From CAHJWH01 sp965198905 (GTDB taxonomy: Bacteria > Pseudomonadota > Alphaproteobacteria > Caulobacterales > Caulobacteraceae): a stretch of DNA of 64,000 bases. The position numbers and the translations under genes were made by a program. The notes under the pieces were generated by a model that saw only the letters and a program-made list of their open reading frames with translations, made no database searches and was not told the DNA's origin. Shown here piece by piece: positions 34,218-41,949 of the stretch. Where the stretch lies: assembly GCA_965198905.1 (NCBI GenBank), contig OZ240678.1:3162001-3226000 (forward strand). Reading direction: 5' to 3'. Numbering within the stretch: position 1 is the first letter of the stretch; every line of letters begins with the position of its first letter.

Positions 34218-34730
34218 TCAAACGCCTGTGGCCTTGCGCAGAAGGGCGTTCGCCGTGGTCTGCCACCCAGGGCCGCGCTCTTTCAGCTTCGACAGGACGT
34301 CCGCATCAAGCCTAAGCGTCACGCGCACCTTGGGCGATTCCAGCTTCGGCCGGCCGCGTGTCAAAACGCCGGTCGCGGGCTTGAGCACTTGGTCGCCATG
34401 ACGCACCTCGGCGAGGTCGAACACCTCCGGCGTCCAATCTGGCGCGTCGTCAGGATCGACCCAACCGACGGCGTAGTACTCGTCTCGTGTTCCTTCATGA
34501 CACCTTCTCATCGAGATTATCCGGCGCGCTCGTCCGCGAGGCGTCCAGACAATCATGATCACATGGCCGTCGAGCTCACCGACCGTTTGGTAGCGGACTT
34601 CACCATAGTCGAAGCGTTGATCCTCGACCGTGAAGGTGAACCCGTCGAACGCCTCGCCGGCACGAGCGAAATCGAGGCCTCTCGCCTCGATCGTCTCGAC
34701 GCGCTTTGTCGGATCGAAGTCGATTTCAAT
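34218..34730 (-). pseudogene. BrnT toxin and BrnA antitoxin remnant in one frame
   Basis: The 5' part reads IEIDFDPTKRVETIEARGLD ... DQRFDYGEVRYQTVGELDG ... WTPRGRARRIISMRRCHE, a BrnT ribonuclease. The 3' part reads WVDPDDAPDWTPEVFDLAEV ... GRPKLESPKVRVTLRLDADV ... GWQTTANALLRKATG, a BrnA ribbon-helix-helix antitoxin. Normally these are two overlapping genes. Here they form one uninterrupted frame. An alternative ATG at the junction (MKEHETSTT) runs out of frame after a few codons, pointing to an indel near 34480. The toxin has no ATG, GTG or TTG start. An ATT at 34730 is the only candidate. It is probably an inactive remnant. Confidence 0.65.
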
Positions 34731-34894
34731 GATCGTTATGACTGCCGGCGAGTGGCACGCTCCGTGACATTAAGTGTATGCACAATAACTCTGCGCGTCA
34801 AAGCCCCTCCCCACATACCTGACACCTTGCCGAACGCGGGCGGCACCGGCGGCTCGCACAACCGCACTACCTGGATCACGTCAGCGGATTACGA

Positions 34895-35317
34895 TCAGCC
34901 AGCATCTGCGGATTGTCCACGGGCCTGATCGCCTTCGAACGCGCGCTGTCCGCGCCGTCGCCAGAGGGCCAGGTTCGCTTGCCCGTTCTCGCTGGTGAGT
35001 TGGGCCGCGAGATCGAGAAACGCGCCATAGAGGACGGCCCGGTCGTCGCCGGTAAGATCGACCAAGCCGGCCTTCTGAACTAAGCCGCCGAGCTCGATCA
35101 GATGGCGGGTGCGCTCTCTGCGTTTCACGACCCAGTCTCGCGTATCATATCGAGCTCGGCTGGCCTCAAGCCGGTTGATCGCCGCCCGCGTCCGGCGGAG
35201 CGCTGTGAGCGTCGACTGCAGCTTGCTTTCGCTCGACAGTCCTCCGGCGAAAGAAGGCAGCGCCCCGCCGCTTCCAGCCCTCCTTTGCGGTCGGGTCCTT
35301 GCTCTCCACCACGTCAA
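34895..35317 (-). CDS. traD: Conjugal transfer protein TraD (Ti-type)
   Basis: The central region RERTRHLIELGGLVQKAGLV followed by DDRAVLYGAFLDLAAQL is the hallmark of TraD of Ti-type transfer regions. An upstream coiled-coil part (LTALRRTRAAINRLEASRAR) makes it longer than the 71-residue Agrobacterium protein. The start is uncertain. The only standard start (GTG 35317) lies 150 bp inside traC. A CTG after GGAGG near 35247 is possible. TraD is an accessory DNA-processing protein of unknown detail. It is divergent from traA, with traC. Confidence 0.75.
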   Translation of the reverse strand: MTWWRARTRPQRRAGSGGALPSFAGGLSSESKLQSTLTALRRTRAAINRLEASRARYDTRDWVVKRRERTRHLIELGGLVQKAGLVDLTGDDRAVLYGAFLDLAAQLTSENGQANLALWRRRGQRAFEGDQARGQSADAG

Positions 35318-35468
35318 GCAGCACGCCGGCTAGGGTATCCAGGCTGATGGCGTCTGCGCCGGTGGCGATAACGAGCTCGCCCAGCTGGCGGACTTTCCGC
35401 GCTTTCAGCGTACGCGCCCGCTCGGTGAGCGCCTGTAGCTCTAAGTCATAGTCACGCGGCTTGCGCAC
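35166..35468 (-). CDS. traC: Conjugal transfer protein TraC (Ti-type)
   Basis: A 100-residue protein with KPRDYDLELQALTERARTLK, then ARKVRQLGELVIATGADAIS and KEGWKRRGAAFFRRR, matching the TraC family next to traA on rhizobial plasmids, which contributes to relaxosome function at oriT. A GTG at 35468 gives the expected N-terminus (MRKPRDYD). It overlaps traD and is divergent from traA. The 172-bp gap between traC and traA holds the probable oriT. Confidence 0.82.
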   Translation of the reverse strand: MRKPRDYDLELQALTERARTLKARKVRQLGELVIATGADAISLDTLAGVLLDVVESKDPTAKEGWKRRGAAFFRRRTVERKQAAVDAHSAPPDAGGDQPA

Positions 35469-35584
35469 GGACGATCTCCACAGAATAACACGTGCAGGAT
35501 TATGCGCGTGTATTGCGGCTTCTTCCATGTTGACGGTGAGACAAGCTGAGATGCGGTCGTCCCGAGCAAGAATGTTTCTTGTGA

Positions 35585-35611
35585 GGGCGCGCTTATACGT
35601 CGTGCCGACGT
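35585..35611. other. Probable origin of transfer (oriT nic region)
   Basis: GGGCGCGCTTATACGTCG at 35585-35602 resembles the nic region of Ti-type and RSF1010-type oriT (GGGCGC...TATACGTCG as I recall it). It overlaps a perfect hairpin ACGTCG-TGC-CGACGT at 35597-35611. It lies between divergent traC and traA, exactly where Ti plasmids have oriT. Function requires the MobQ-type TraA encoded 30 bp away. Confidence 0.65.
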
Positions 35612-35640
35612 GCTCTTGTTGATTTAGGTGGTTCGCCATC

Positions 35641-38520
35641 ATGGCGATCTACCACTTCTCGGTGAAGGTGATCAGTCGCGCCAGCGGCTCCAGCGCGGTG
35701 GCGTCCGCGGCCTACCGCTCGGCCTCGCGGCTGCGCGACGAGCGGCTGGAGCGCTGCCACGACTTCACCAACAAGCCGGGCGTGGTCCACTCCGAGATCA
35801 TGCTGCCGGATGGCGCGCCGGACGAGCTTCGCGACCGCGAGGTGCTCTGGAACACCGCCGAGGCGGGCGAAAAGCGCAAAGACGCCCAGCTCGCGCGCGA
35901 GGTGGAGTTCGCCATCCCGCGCGAGATGAGTCAGACGCAAGGCGTCGAGCTCGCCCGCGAGTTCGTGCAGCGCACCTTCGTCGATCACGGCATGGTCGCC
36001 GATCTGAACGTGCACTGGGATGTCGGCACCGACGGTCTGGCCAAGCCCCACGCCCACGTCATGCTGTCCATGCGCGAGGTGGGTGAAGAGGGCTTCGGGG
36101 CGAAGGTGCGGGACTGGAACCGCACCGAACAGGTGGAGCGCTGGCGGGCGGGCTGGGCCGCGCATGTGAACGCGCGACTGGCCGAGCTCGACATCGATGT
36201 GCGCGTCGATCACCGCAGCCTTGAGAACCAGGGCCTGGATCTGGAGCCCCAATCCAAGATCGGGCCAGCCGCGTCCCGCAGGGTCGACCAGGGACTGGAG
36301 GCGGAGCGGCTCGACGAGCACCGCCAGATCGCGCGCCGCAACGGCGAGCGGATCATCGCCGATCCAAAGCTGGCGCTGGACGCCATCACTCACGGCCAGG
36401 CGACGTTCACGCGCAACGACCTGGCGCGGTTCGTTCACCGGCACAGCGATAGCAAGGATCAGTTCGACCAGGCCATGGCGGCGGTCCAGGCCTCGCCGGA
36501 AATGGTGGCGCTCGGCCAGGACGGGCGCGGACAGGATCGTTTCACCAGTCGCGAGATGATCGGGGTGGAGGAGCGGCTGCACCGGGCCGCCCAGGTGTTG
36601 GCCGAGCGCGAGCGCCATGCCGTCAGCGAGCGCGATCGGGATCGAGCATTGGAGCGCGCTCGCGAGCGCGGGCTCAACCTCTCCCGCGAGCAGCGCGCCG
36701 CCTTCGAGCACGTGACCGAGGGGCGTGATCTGGGGATCGTGGTCGGCTACGCGGGCGCGGGAAAGTCGGCCATGCTGGGGGTGGCGCGAGAGGCTTGGGA
36801 GTCCGCGGGCTACGAGGTCCACGGCTTGGCGCTGTCGGGCGTAGCGGCGGAGAACCTGGAGAGCGGCTCCGCCATCCCTTCGCGCACGCTCGCCAGCCTG
36901 GAGCACCGGTGGGCCCAGGGTCGCGATGTACTCACCGCCCGGGACGTGCTGGTGATCGACGAGGCCGGCATGATTGGCTCGCGCCAGATGGAGCGGGTCA
37001 TCTCGGCGGCCGAGAAGGTTGGCGCCAAAGTTGTGCTGGTCGGCGACCCCGAGCAGCTGCAGGCCATCGAAGCCGGCGCCGCGTTCCGCTCCATCTCCGA
37101 GCAGCATGGCGGCGTGGAGATCCGCGAGATCCGGCGCCAGCGTGATGACTGGCAGCGCGACGCCACCCGTCAGCTCGCCACCGGCCGCACGGCTGAGGCG
37201 CTGCAGGCCTACCGTGAACACGATGCGGTGCACGGGGCCGAGACCCGCGAGCAGGCGCGCCAGGCGCTTGTCGACGGGTGGGATCGGGAGCGGCTCGGCA
37301 GTCCCGGTGAGACCCGCATTATTCTAACCCACACCCGAGACGAGGTGCAGGCCCTGAACCTAGCCGCCCGGGAGCGGCTTCGTCAGGCCGGAGCGCTGGG
37401 CGAGGAAGTCGGCGTGCAGACCGAGCGTGGCGAGCGGCAGTTCGCGCCCGGCGACCGCGTCATGTTCCTGAAGAACGACCGCGACCTCGCCGTGAAGAAC
37501 GGAACGCTTGGCGAGATCGAGCGGGTGAGCTCGACCGCGCTCCAGGTGCGCCTCGACGGCGGGCGCACCATCGACTTCGACCTGAAGACCTACGCCCATG
37601 TGGATCACGGCTATGCCGCCACCATCCACAAGGCCCAGGGCGTGACCGTGGATCGGGCGCATGTGCTGGCCACGCCGGGGCTGGACCGCCACGCCGCCTA
37701 TGTCGCGCTGTCGCGCCACCGCAGCGGTGTCGAGCTCCACTACGGCCGCGACGACTTCCGAGATGACAGTGATCTCGCCCGCACCCTGTCGCGCGAGCGG
37801 GCCAAGGACATGGCCAGCGACTACACGCAGGCGTTCGGCGAGCGCCGGGACCTCCGGCCCTCCCAGCCCGCCACGCCGGAGCCCAGGCCCGAGTCCCAGC
37901 GCAGCATCTTCGCGTCCTTCCGGCCCAGGGCCGCCGCCGCGCCCGAGCCGGAGCGTCAGGCGCCAGAGCCGGCGCTAGCCGCTGGCCGCACCCAGCGCGC
38001 CGTGCAGGCCTACGCCAAGAGCCTCGCCGAGATCGAGCGCATGGGCGAGCGCGGCCTGCCGGTTCTGCCACACCAGCGCCAGGCGCTGGACCGCGCCCGC
38101 GAGGCGCTAGACGGCTTGCGGCCCCGGGCCGCGGCTGACCTGGAGACCGCTCTCCGCCGCCAGCCGGACCTCATCGGCGAGGCCACGGGCGGGCGTACCC
38201 AGCGGGCGATCCGGGCCATGCAGCTGGAGGCGGAGGTCCGGTCGAGTCCGCAGATGCGAGCCGATCGCTTCGTGGAGCGCTGGCAGGGCCTGAACCGCCA
38301 GCGCGAGCAGCTCGAACGCCACGGCGACGCAGGGTCAGCCCGGCGCATCGCTAACCGCATGGGTGATCTTGCCTTCGGCCTGGAGCGCGACCCGCAACTG
38401 GAGTCGCTGCTGGCGAACCGCCGCCGCGATCTTGGCCTGCACCCCATCGTGGAACGCGACTTGGTCCGCGACCTCTCCCGCCAGATCGGGCTCGGACGTG
38501 GCCTAGGCATAGGACTTTGA
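35641..38520 (+). CDS. traA: Ti-type conjugative relaxase TraA
   Basis: A 959-residue MobQ relaxase-helicase that nicks oriT and unwinds DNA. The relaxase domain is N-terminal: the tyrosine region MAIYHFSVKVISRASGSSAV, then the histidine cluster DGLAKPHAHVMLSMREVGEE. The helicase part has Walker A VVGYAGAGKSAMLGV (about 370), Walker B VLVIDEAGMIGSRQM and the UvrD-like C-terminal motif YAATIHKAQGVTVDRAHVLA. A charged Arg/Glu-rich tail follows. The frame is intact and the length is close to homologues. No type IV secretion genes are in the window, so the element could at most be mobilised in trans. Confidence 0.93.
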   Translation: MAIYHFSVKVISRASGSSAVASAAYRSASRLRDERLERCHDFTNKPGVVHSEIMLPDGAPDELRDREVLWNTAEAGEKRKDAQLAREVEFAIPREMSQTQGVELAREFVQRTFVDHGMVADLNVHWDVGTDGLAKPHAHVMLSMREVGEEGFGAKVRDWNRTEQVERWRAGWAAHVNARLAELDIDVRVDHRSLENQGLDLEPQSKIGPAASRRVDQGLEAERLDEHRQIARRNGERIIADPKLALDAITHGQATFTRNDLARFVHRHSDSKDQFDQAMAAVQASPEMVALGQDGRGQDRFTSREMIGVEERLHRAAQVLAERERHAVSERDRDRALERARERGLNLSREQRAAFEHVTEGRDLGIVVGYAGAGKSAMLGVAREAWESAGYEVHGLALSGVAAENLESGSAIPSRTLASLEHRWAQGRDVLTARDVLVIDEAGMIGSRQMERVISAAEKVGAKVVLVGDPEQLQAIEAGAAFRSISEQHGGVEIREIRRQRDDWQRDATRQLATGRTAEALQAYREHDAVHGAETREQARQALVDGWDRERLGSPGETRIILTHTRDEVQALNLAARERLRQAGALGEEVGVQTERGERQFAPGDRVMFLKNDRDLAVKNGTLGEIERVSSTALQVRLDGGRTIDFDLKTYAHVDHGYAATIHKAQGVTVDRAHVLATPGLDRHAAYVALSRHRSGVELHYGRDDFRDDSDLARTLSRERAKDMASDYTQAFGERRDLRPSQPATPEPRPESQRSIFASFRPRAAAAPEPERQAPEPALAAGRTQRAVQAYAKSLAEIERMGERGLPVLPHQRQALDRAREALDGLRPRAAADLETALRRQPDLIGEATGGRTQRAIRAMQLEAEVRSSPQMRADRFVERWQGLNRQREQLERHGDAGSARRIANRMGDLAFGLERDPQLESLLANRRRDLGLHPIVERDLVRDLSRQIGLGRGLGIGL

Positions 38521-38538
38521 GAAGAAGGAGGAGTGGTG

Positions 38539-39098
38539 ATGACGATGATGATCGACGGCCCGGTCCAGGACGTCTCTGACCCGGCGGCCAAGGCGTTCGA
38601 GGCCTTGCGGGAAGAAGTGGCGCTGGTCCGCCGGGCCATGGCGGGACTTGCCGCAGAGCGGGCCTCCATCGAAATCCCCGACTACAGCCCCACGCTCGGC
38701 GAGATCGCCAAGGGCATGGCCGAGATGGCGGAAACCACAGTCCGGCCGGCGTCACGGCCGGCGTTAGGTCTGACGCCCAGCGAGATCACTCGTCAAATCG
38801 CCGCCGGAGCGGTGGAAGCCCGGCGCGACGACCATGCGAAGCTGGACAGCGCTCGCAAGTACCTCGACGAGGTGAGCCTGGACCTCAAGGCCCGACTCCA
38901 CATCGCGCGACAGGCCGACGTGCAGAACCATTGGCTGCTCATCAGCGGATCGATGGGCCTCTTCGCCGGTATGCTGCTCTGGGCGCTCGGCTTCGGTCCC
39001 TTCGTCCGCGCCATGCCGCCCTCCTGGCGCTTTCCGGAGCACATGGCGGCCCGAATGCTCCAGCTCGACATGTGGAGCGCAGGCGAGCAACTGATGCG
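38539..39098 (+). pseudogene. DUF6118 family protein, 3' end lost to an IS1380 remnant
   Basis: This gene follows traA with a strong ribosome binding site (AGGAGG 8 bp before ATG 38539). The product starts MTMMIDGPVQDVSDPAAKAF, has a long helical region, and one membrane helix (WLLISGSMGLFAGMLLWALG). This combination fits DUF6118, often found next to traA. At 39098 the host sequence ends within GEQLMRS and the frame enters the IS1380 fragment, where it stops after 11 foreign residues at 39138. About 30-40 native residues are probably missing. Confidence 0.65.
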
Positions 39099-39704
39099 CA
39101 GCTTGGCGCAGAGCAGGTCCTGGCCGCAGAAGATGTAGAGCGGCAGGTAGCAGTAGCGATCATAGTAGCCGTGGAAGAAGCGGCTTTCCTGGTGGCCGTG
39201 GATCGGATCGTCGGTGGCGTCCAGGTCCAAGATGATCGGCTCGGAAGGCTTGCGCCGACCATTCAGGAAAAGCTCTACGAACAGGTCCTCGATGGCCTTG
39301 GGGTCGTGACTGACCTTGCGGTAGCGGTGCTCGCCGGACGGCGCATGCTCCAGCCGGTTCAGCGTGCTCTTGCCTGACAGGGGCGCGGTCAACCGCCCCA
39401 GGAGCGCGCCGAGCAGGGGATCGTGGCGCAGCTGGTCATGATCGACCAGGTCCTCGTAGCCCAGGCACAAGCCGAACACCCGCTGACCCACCAAGGTGCG
39501 CACGTCATGCACCACCCGGGTCGGATCGCGACCGTCCGTGAAGCAGCGGGTGAAGCGATCCAGCAGGCCTATGGCCTTGTCGATGGCCGACAGCAGCACC
39601 GCGCCCGCATCTGTCGTCACCCGGCCGCCGTCGAAAGCGCCCACAACTTTACGCCCGCAGGCCTCTCCCAAATCCAGCGAATCTGGCACACACTGTTGGG
39701 GCAT
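39099..39704 (-). pseudogene. IS1380 transposase, N-terminal fragment
   Basis: It starts at ATG 39704 (MPQQCVPDSLDLGEACGRKV) and runs in one frame through LRHDPLLGALLGRLTAPLSG and SEPIILDLDATDDPIHGHQE, the first catalytic aspartate region, to YIFCGQDLLCAKLR. It then enters the host gene. About 200 residues remain of roughly 440. The last DDE acidic residues are absent, so it is inactive. It differs from the second copy in having an intact codon 3 (CAA) and no frameshift near the SGKS segment. Confidence 0.88.
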
Positions 39705-39799
39705 AGGGGGAACTCCTGCGAACGGGCATCTCTTTGTTGCAGAAGAACTTTCCCTGATTCTCAACCCCTATGCGACCCGCTCCTGGTGAGAAATGCGGG
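39099..39799 (-). mobile_element. IS1380-family element, truncated copy
   Basis: About 700 bp nearly identical to 53966-54665 of the second copy. The left terminal repeat (TGGTGAGAAATGCGGG on the plus strand) is at 39784-39799 and is followed by CTAA. The other end is missing. The element stops at 39099 against the DUF6118 gene. A deletion must have removed the right half together with the adjacent host DNA. Confidence 0.85.
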
Positions 39800-39851
39800 C
39801 TAATCGCTCCACGTCGCTATGCCGTCTGGGTCAAATCTCAGAAACAGTCCT

Positions 39852-40148
39852 TCAACCAGCGAGGGCTCGCTGCACCGCTTCGGGTTCACGATCAATGACG
39901 GTCAGCAGCACGCGGGCGCTCGTCTCCGGTCCCCGGCGTCCTTGCTCCCAATCACGGACAGTGCCAACGGGGAAGCCGAACCTGGCCGCGAACGCCTCCT
40001 GGCTAAGCCCCAGCTTGTCGCGGATCGCGCGCACGTTCAGTTCGGCGGGCACGTGCACACGATAAGTGCCCGGCTGCGCCTCACCCCTGCTGATCGTCAC
40101 AGCCTCCGTCAGGCCGGCTGAGATCTTGTCGAAAGCCCTCTTGCTCAT
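39852..40148 (-). CDS. HTH antitoxin of a type II toxin-antitoxin pair
   Basis: A 98-residue XRE-type DNA-binding protein beginning MSKRAFDKISAGLTEAVTIS. The helix-turn-helix is RDKLGLSQEAFAARFGFPVG/TVRDWEQGRR near the C-terminus. This is the layout of HigA/NadS antitoxins, where the gene follows the toxin gene. Ribosome binding site AAGGAG precedes the ATG. It lies 44 bp after the RelE-like toxin gene on the same strand and 52 bp from the IS1380 end. It likely represses the pair and neutralises the toxin. Confidence 0.8.
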   Translation of the reverse strand: MSKRAFDKISAGLTEAVTISRGEAQPGTYRVHVPAELNVRAIRDKLGLSQEAFAARFGFPVGTVRDWEQGRRGPETSARVLLTVIDREPEAVQRALAG

Positions 40149-40192
40149 GGTTGGCTCCTTACAGCCGAACAGCAGGTAAGCAGCCCGCTGGA

Positions 40193-40510
40193 TCAAAGTC
40201 TCTTCACGATGGCGGCCAAGCCGTTGCGCTCCACCTTTGACAGGTTGGCTCGCTCGCCCTTGGAGAAGACGGTCAGGAGGAACACTCGGCCCTCCGCGGC
40301 GCGGAAGAAGGTGATCAGGCGATATCCGCCGCTCTTGCCCTTGCCTCGCCCGGCAAGCCGCAGCTTCCTGCAGCCACCTGTGCCTACCATGACGTCCCCT
40401 GCGTCCGGGTTGGCGGAGACGGTTATGACCGCACGCTGGCGCTCCTCTTCCGTCATGCCCGCATGCTCGGCGGCAGCGATATAGGCTCCCGTTTCGATCA
40501 CCTCGTGCAT
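40193..40510 (-). CDS. RelE/HigB-type toxin
   Basis: A 105-residue protein with the fold markers of RelE/HigB endoribonucleases: TGGCRKLRLAGRGKGKSGGY, then RLITFFRAAEGRVFLLTVFS and KGERANLSKVERNGLAAIV. The basic patch (GRGKGKSGGYR) is the usual mRNA-contacting surface. It is upstream of its HTH partner, an arrangement common for HigBA. The 234 bp before the ATG hold the promoter but no recognisable gene. Confidence 0.82.
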   Translation of the reverse strand: MHEVIETGAYIAAAEHAGMTEEERQRAVITVSANPDAGDVMVGTGGCRKLRLAGRGKGKSGGYRLITFFRAAEGRVFLLTVFSKGERANLSKVERNGLAAIVKRL

Positions 40511-40744
40511 GTACCCATCTACGGCAACGCCGCAGGTAAGGCAATGCCATAGCTCAAGCGCGATATCGCGCCGAGTTCTAAGCCTTAGCTGTTGGGTCTT
40601 GGGCGCAGAGCCGCCGTCGAGCGTCAGCTCATCGCGCCTGATTGCCTCCTGACCTGCCGCTTCCGCGGCTCGTCTCTTTCCGACTGTACCTGCTGATCCG
40701 CCAAGCTACCGTCGCGAGAACTGAGGCGACGGAGTTCACCAAGC

Positions 40745-41461
40745 ATGGTCCAGCACTTGACAGCCTGCTCGCCAAAGCTTGAGGCGCGGGCCGCCGGCCT
40801 CCTCTATGTGCTGGTGATCGTGCTCGGCGGCTATGCCGAGTTGGTCGGCCGTCAGGGATTGATCGTGGCCGGCGACCCCGCCGCCACGGCCCGGGCCATC
40901 ATGGGCCACCAGGGCGCCTTTCGTCTCGGATTCGCGGCCGAGATGATGACCAATGTGCTGGCGATCCCGGCAACCCTGATCATCTACCGGCTGCTGGCGC
41001 CGACCGGTTCCTTTCTGGCGCTGCTCGCGGTGGCGTTCGACCTGACGCAGAACACGGTCAACGCCGTGAACGCCTGGACCCAGTTCGCCCCCCTGACCTT
41101 TCTCAGCAGCTCGCCGGATTTGACCGCCATCCCGCACGCCGAACTCGCCGCCTGGGCGAGCCTGGCGCTCAAGTGGCACGATGTCAGCTTCTCCATCGGG
41201 CTGACCTTCTTTGGCTTCGCGCTCCCGATCTATGGGTGGCTCATCTTCCGCTCCGGCTACTTCCCCCGCTGGCTGGGGGCGCTCTACGCCCTTGCCGGCA
41301 TCTGCTACCTGATCAGCAGCTACAGCTTCTTCTTCGCCCCCAACCTGCCGCTGGCGGCCGACGCCATCTGGGGCTGCCTGATAGGTGAGGGCGCACTGGC
41401 CCTGTGGCTGCTCATCATGGGCGTGAACGAGCCCGCCTGGCGCGCCGCGGCCGCCCCATGA
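40745..41461 (+). CDS. DUF4386 membrane protein
   Basis: A 238-residue protein with six to seven hydrophobic helices. The N-terminus (SPKLEARAAGLLYVLVIVLG) and the later GLTFFGFALPIYGWLIFRSG and YFPRWLGALYALAGICYLIS match DUF4386, a family of unknown function. It begins a four-gene group on one strand with a second membrane protein, a LytS-like kinase and a LytTR regulator. DUF4386 members are often next to such regulators, so it may be either the target or the sensor partner. The function is unknown. Confidence 0.85.
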   Translation: MVQHLTACSPKLEARAAGLLYVLVIVLGGYAELVGRQGLIVAGDPAATARAIMGHQGAFRLGFAAEMMTNVLAIPATLIIYRLLAPTGSFLALLAVAFDLTQNTVNAVNAWTQFAPLTFLSSSPDLTAIPHAELAAWASLALKWHDVSFSIGLTFFGFALPIYGWLIFRSGYFPRWLGALYALAGICYLISSYSFFFAPNLPLAADAIWGCLIGEGALALWLLIMGVNEPAWRAAAAP

Positions 41462-41508
41462 ACCATCCTGCAAGATCCGAACGCCAGGATCAGCTGAGGA
41501 GCCAAGCC

Positions 41509-41949
41509 ATGCTTGAAGTGTCGCTGCCCCGCCTCTATGCGCTTCGCGCCATGTACCTCATCCTGCTGGTCATGATCCCGCAGATGACAGCGGCCAGCAT
41601 GGTCTACAGCACCCGGAGCCTTAGTGCGGCCGACGGCTGGGGCTTCACGGCCTGCCTGCTGGCGGCCCTGTCGCTGCTGGCCGCTCTGGGACTGCGCCAT
41701 CCACTGAAGATGCTGCCCCTGCTCCTCTTCGAGTTGGTGTGGAAGCTCATCTGGCTGGCCAGGGTCGCGCTGCCGCTCTGGCGGGCCGGCAGGGTCGACG
41801 AGGCGCTGACCAGCAACACGGTCGCCGCGGGCGCGGCCGTCCTCGTCCTGACCGTGATCCCCTGGCGCTACGTGGGCGCCCAATACCTGCGCGCGCCAGG
41901 CGATCCCTGGCGGCCAGCCTCTCGGATCGGCGCGGCGGCGCGGGCTTGA
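41509..41949 (+). CDS. Small membrane protein of the LytS/LytTR operon
   Basis: A 146-residue protein with four hydrophobic helices (LRAMYLILLVMIPQMTAASM ... FTACLLAALSLLAALGL ... LLFELVWKLIWLARVALPLW ... AGAAVLVLTVIPWRYV). GAGGA lies 8-9 bp before ATG 41509. The upstream ATG at 41458 is less well placed. The last codons overlap the kinase start (TGATG). It resembles small uncharacterised membrane proteins encoded with DUF4386 proteins. No catalytic residues are evident. Confidence 0.7.
   Translation: MLEVSLPRLYALRAMYLILLVMIPQMTAASMVYSTRSLSAADGWGFTACLLAALSLLAALGLRHPLKMLPLLLFELVWKLIWLARVALPLWRAGRVDEALTSNTVAAGAAVLVLTVIPWRYVGAQYLRAPGDPWRPASRIGAAARA

Noticed and set aside
35593..37233. 546-codon open frame antisense to traA
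   Set aside because: It is a shadow of the relaxase gene, and its composition lacks any domain.
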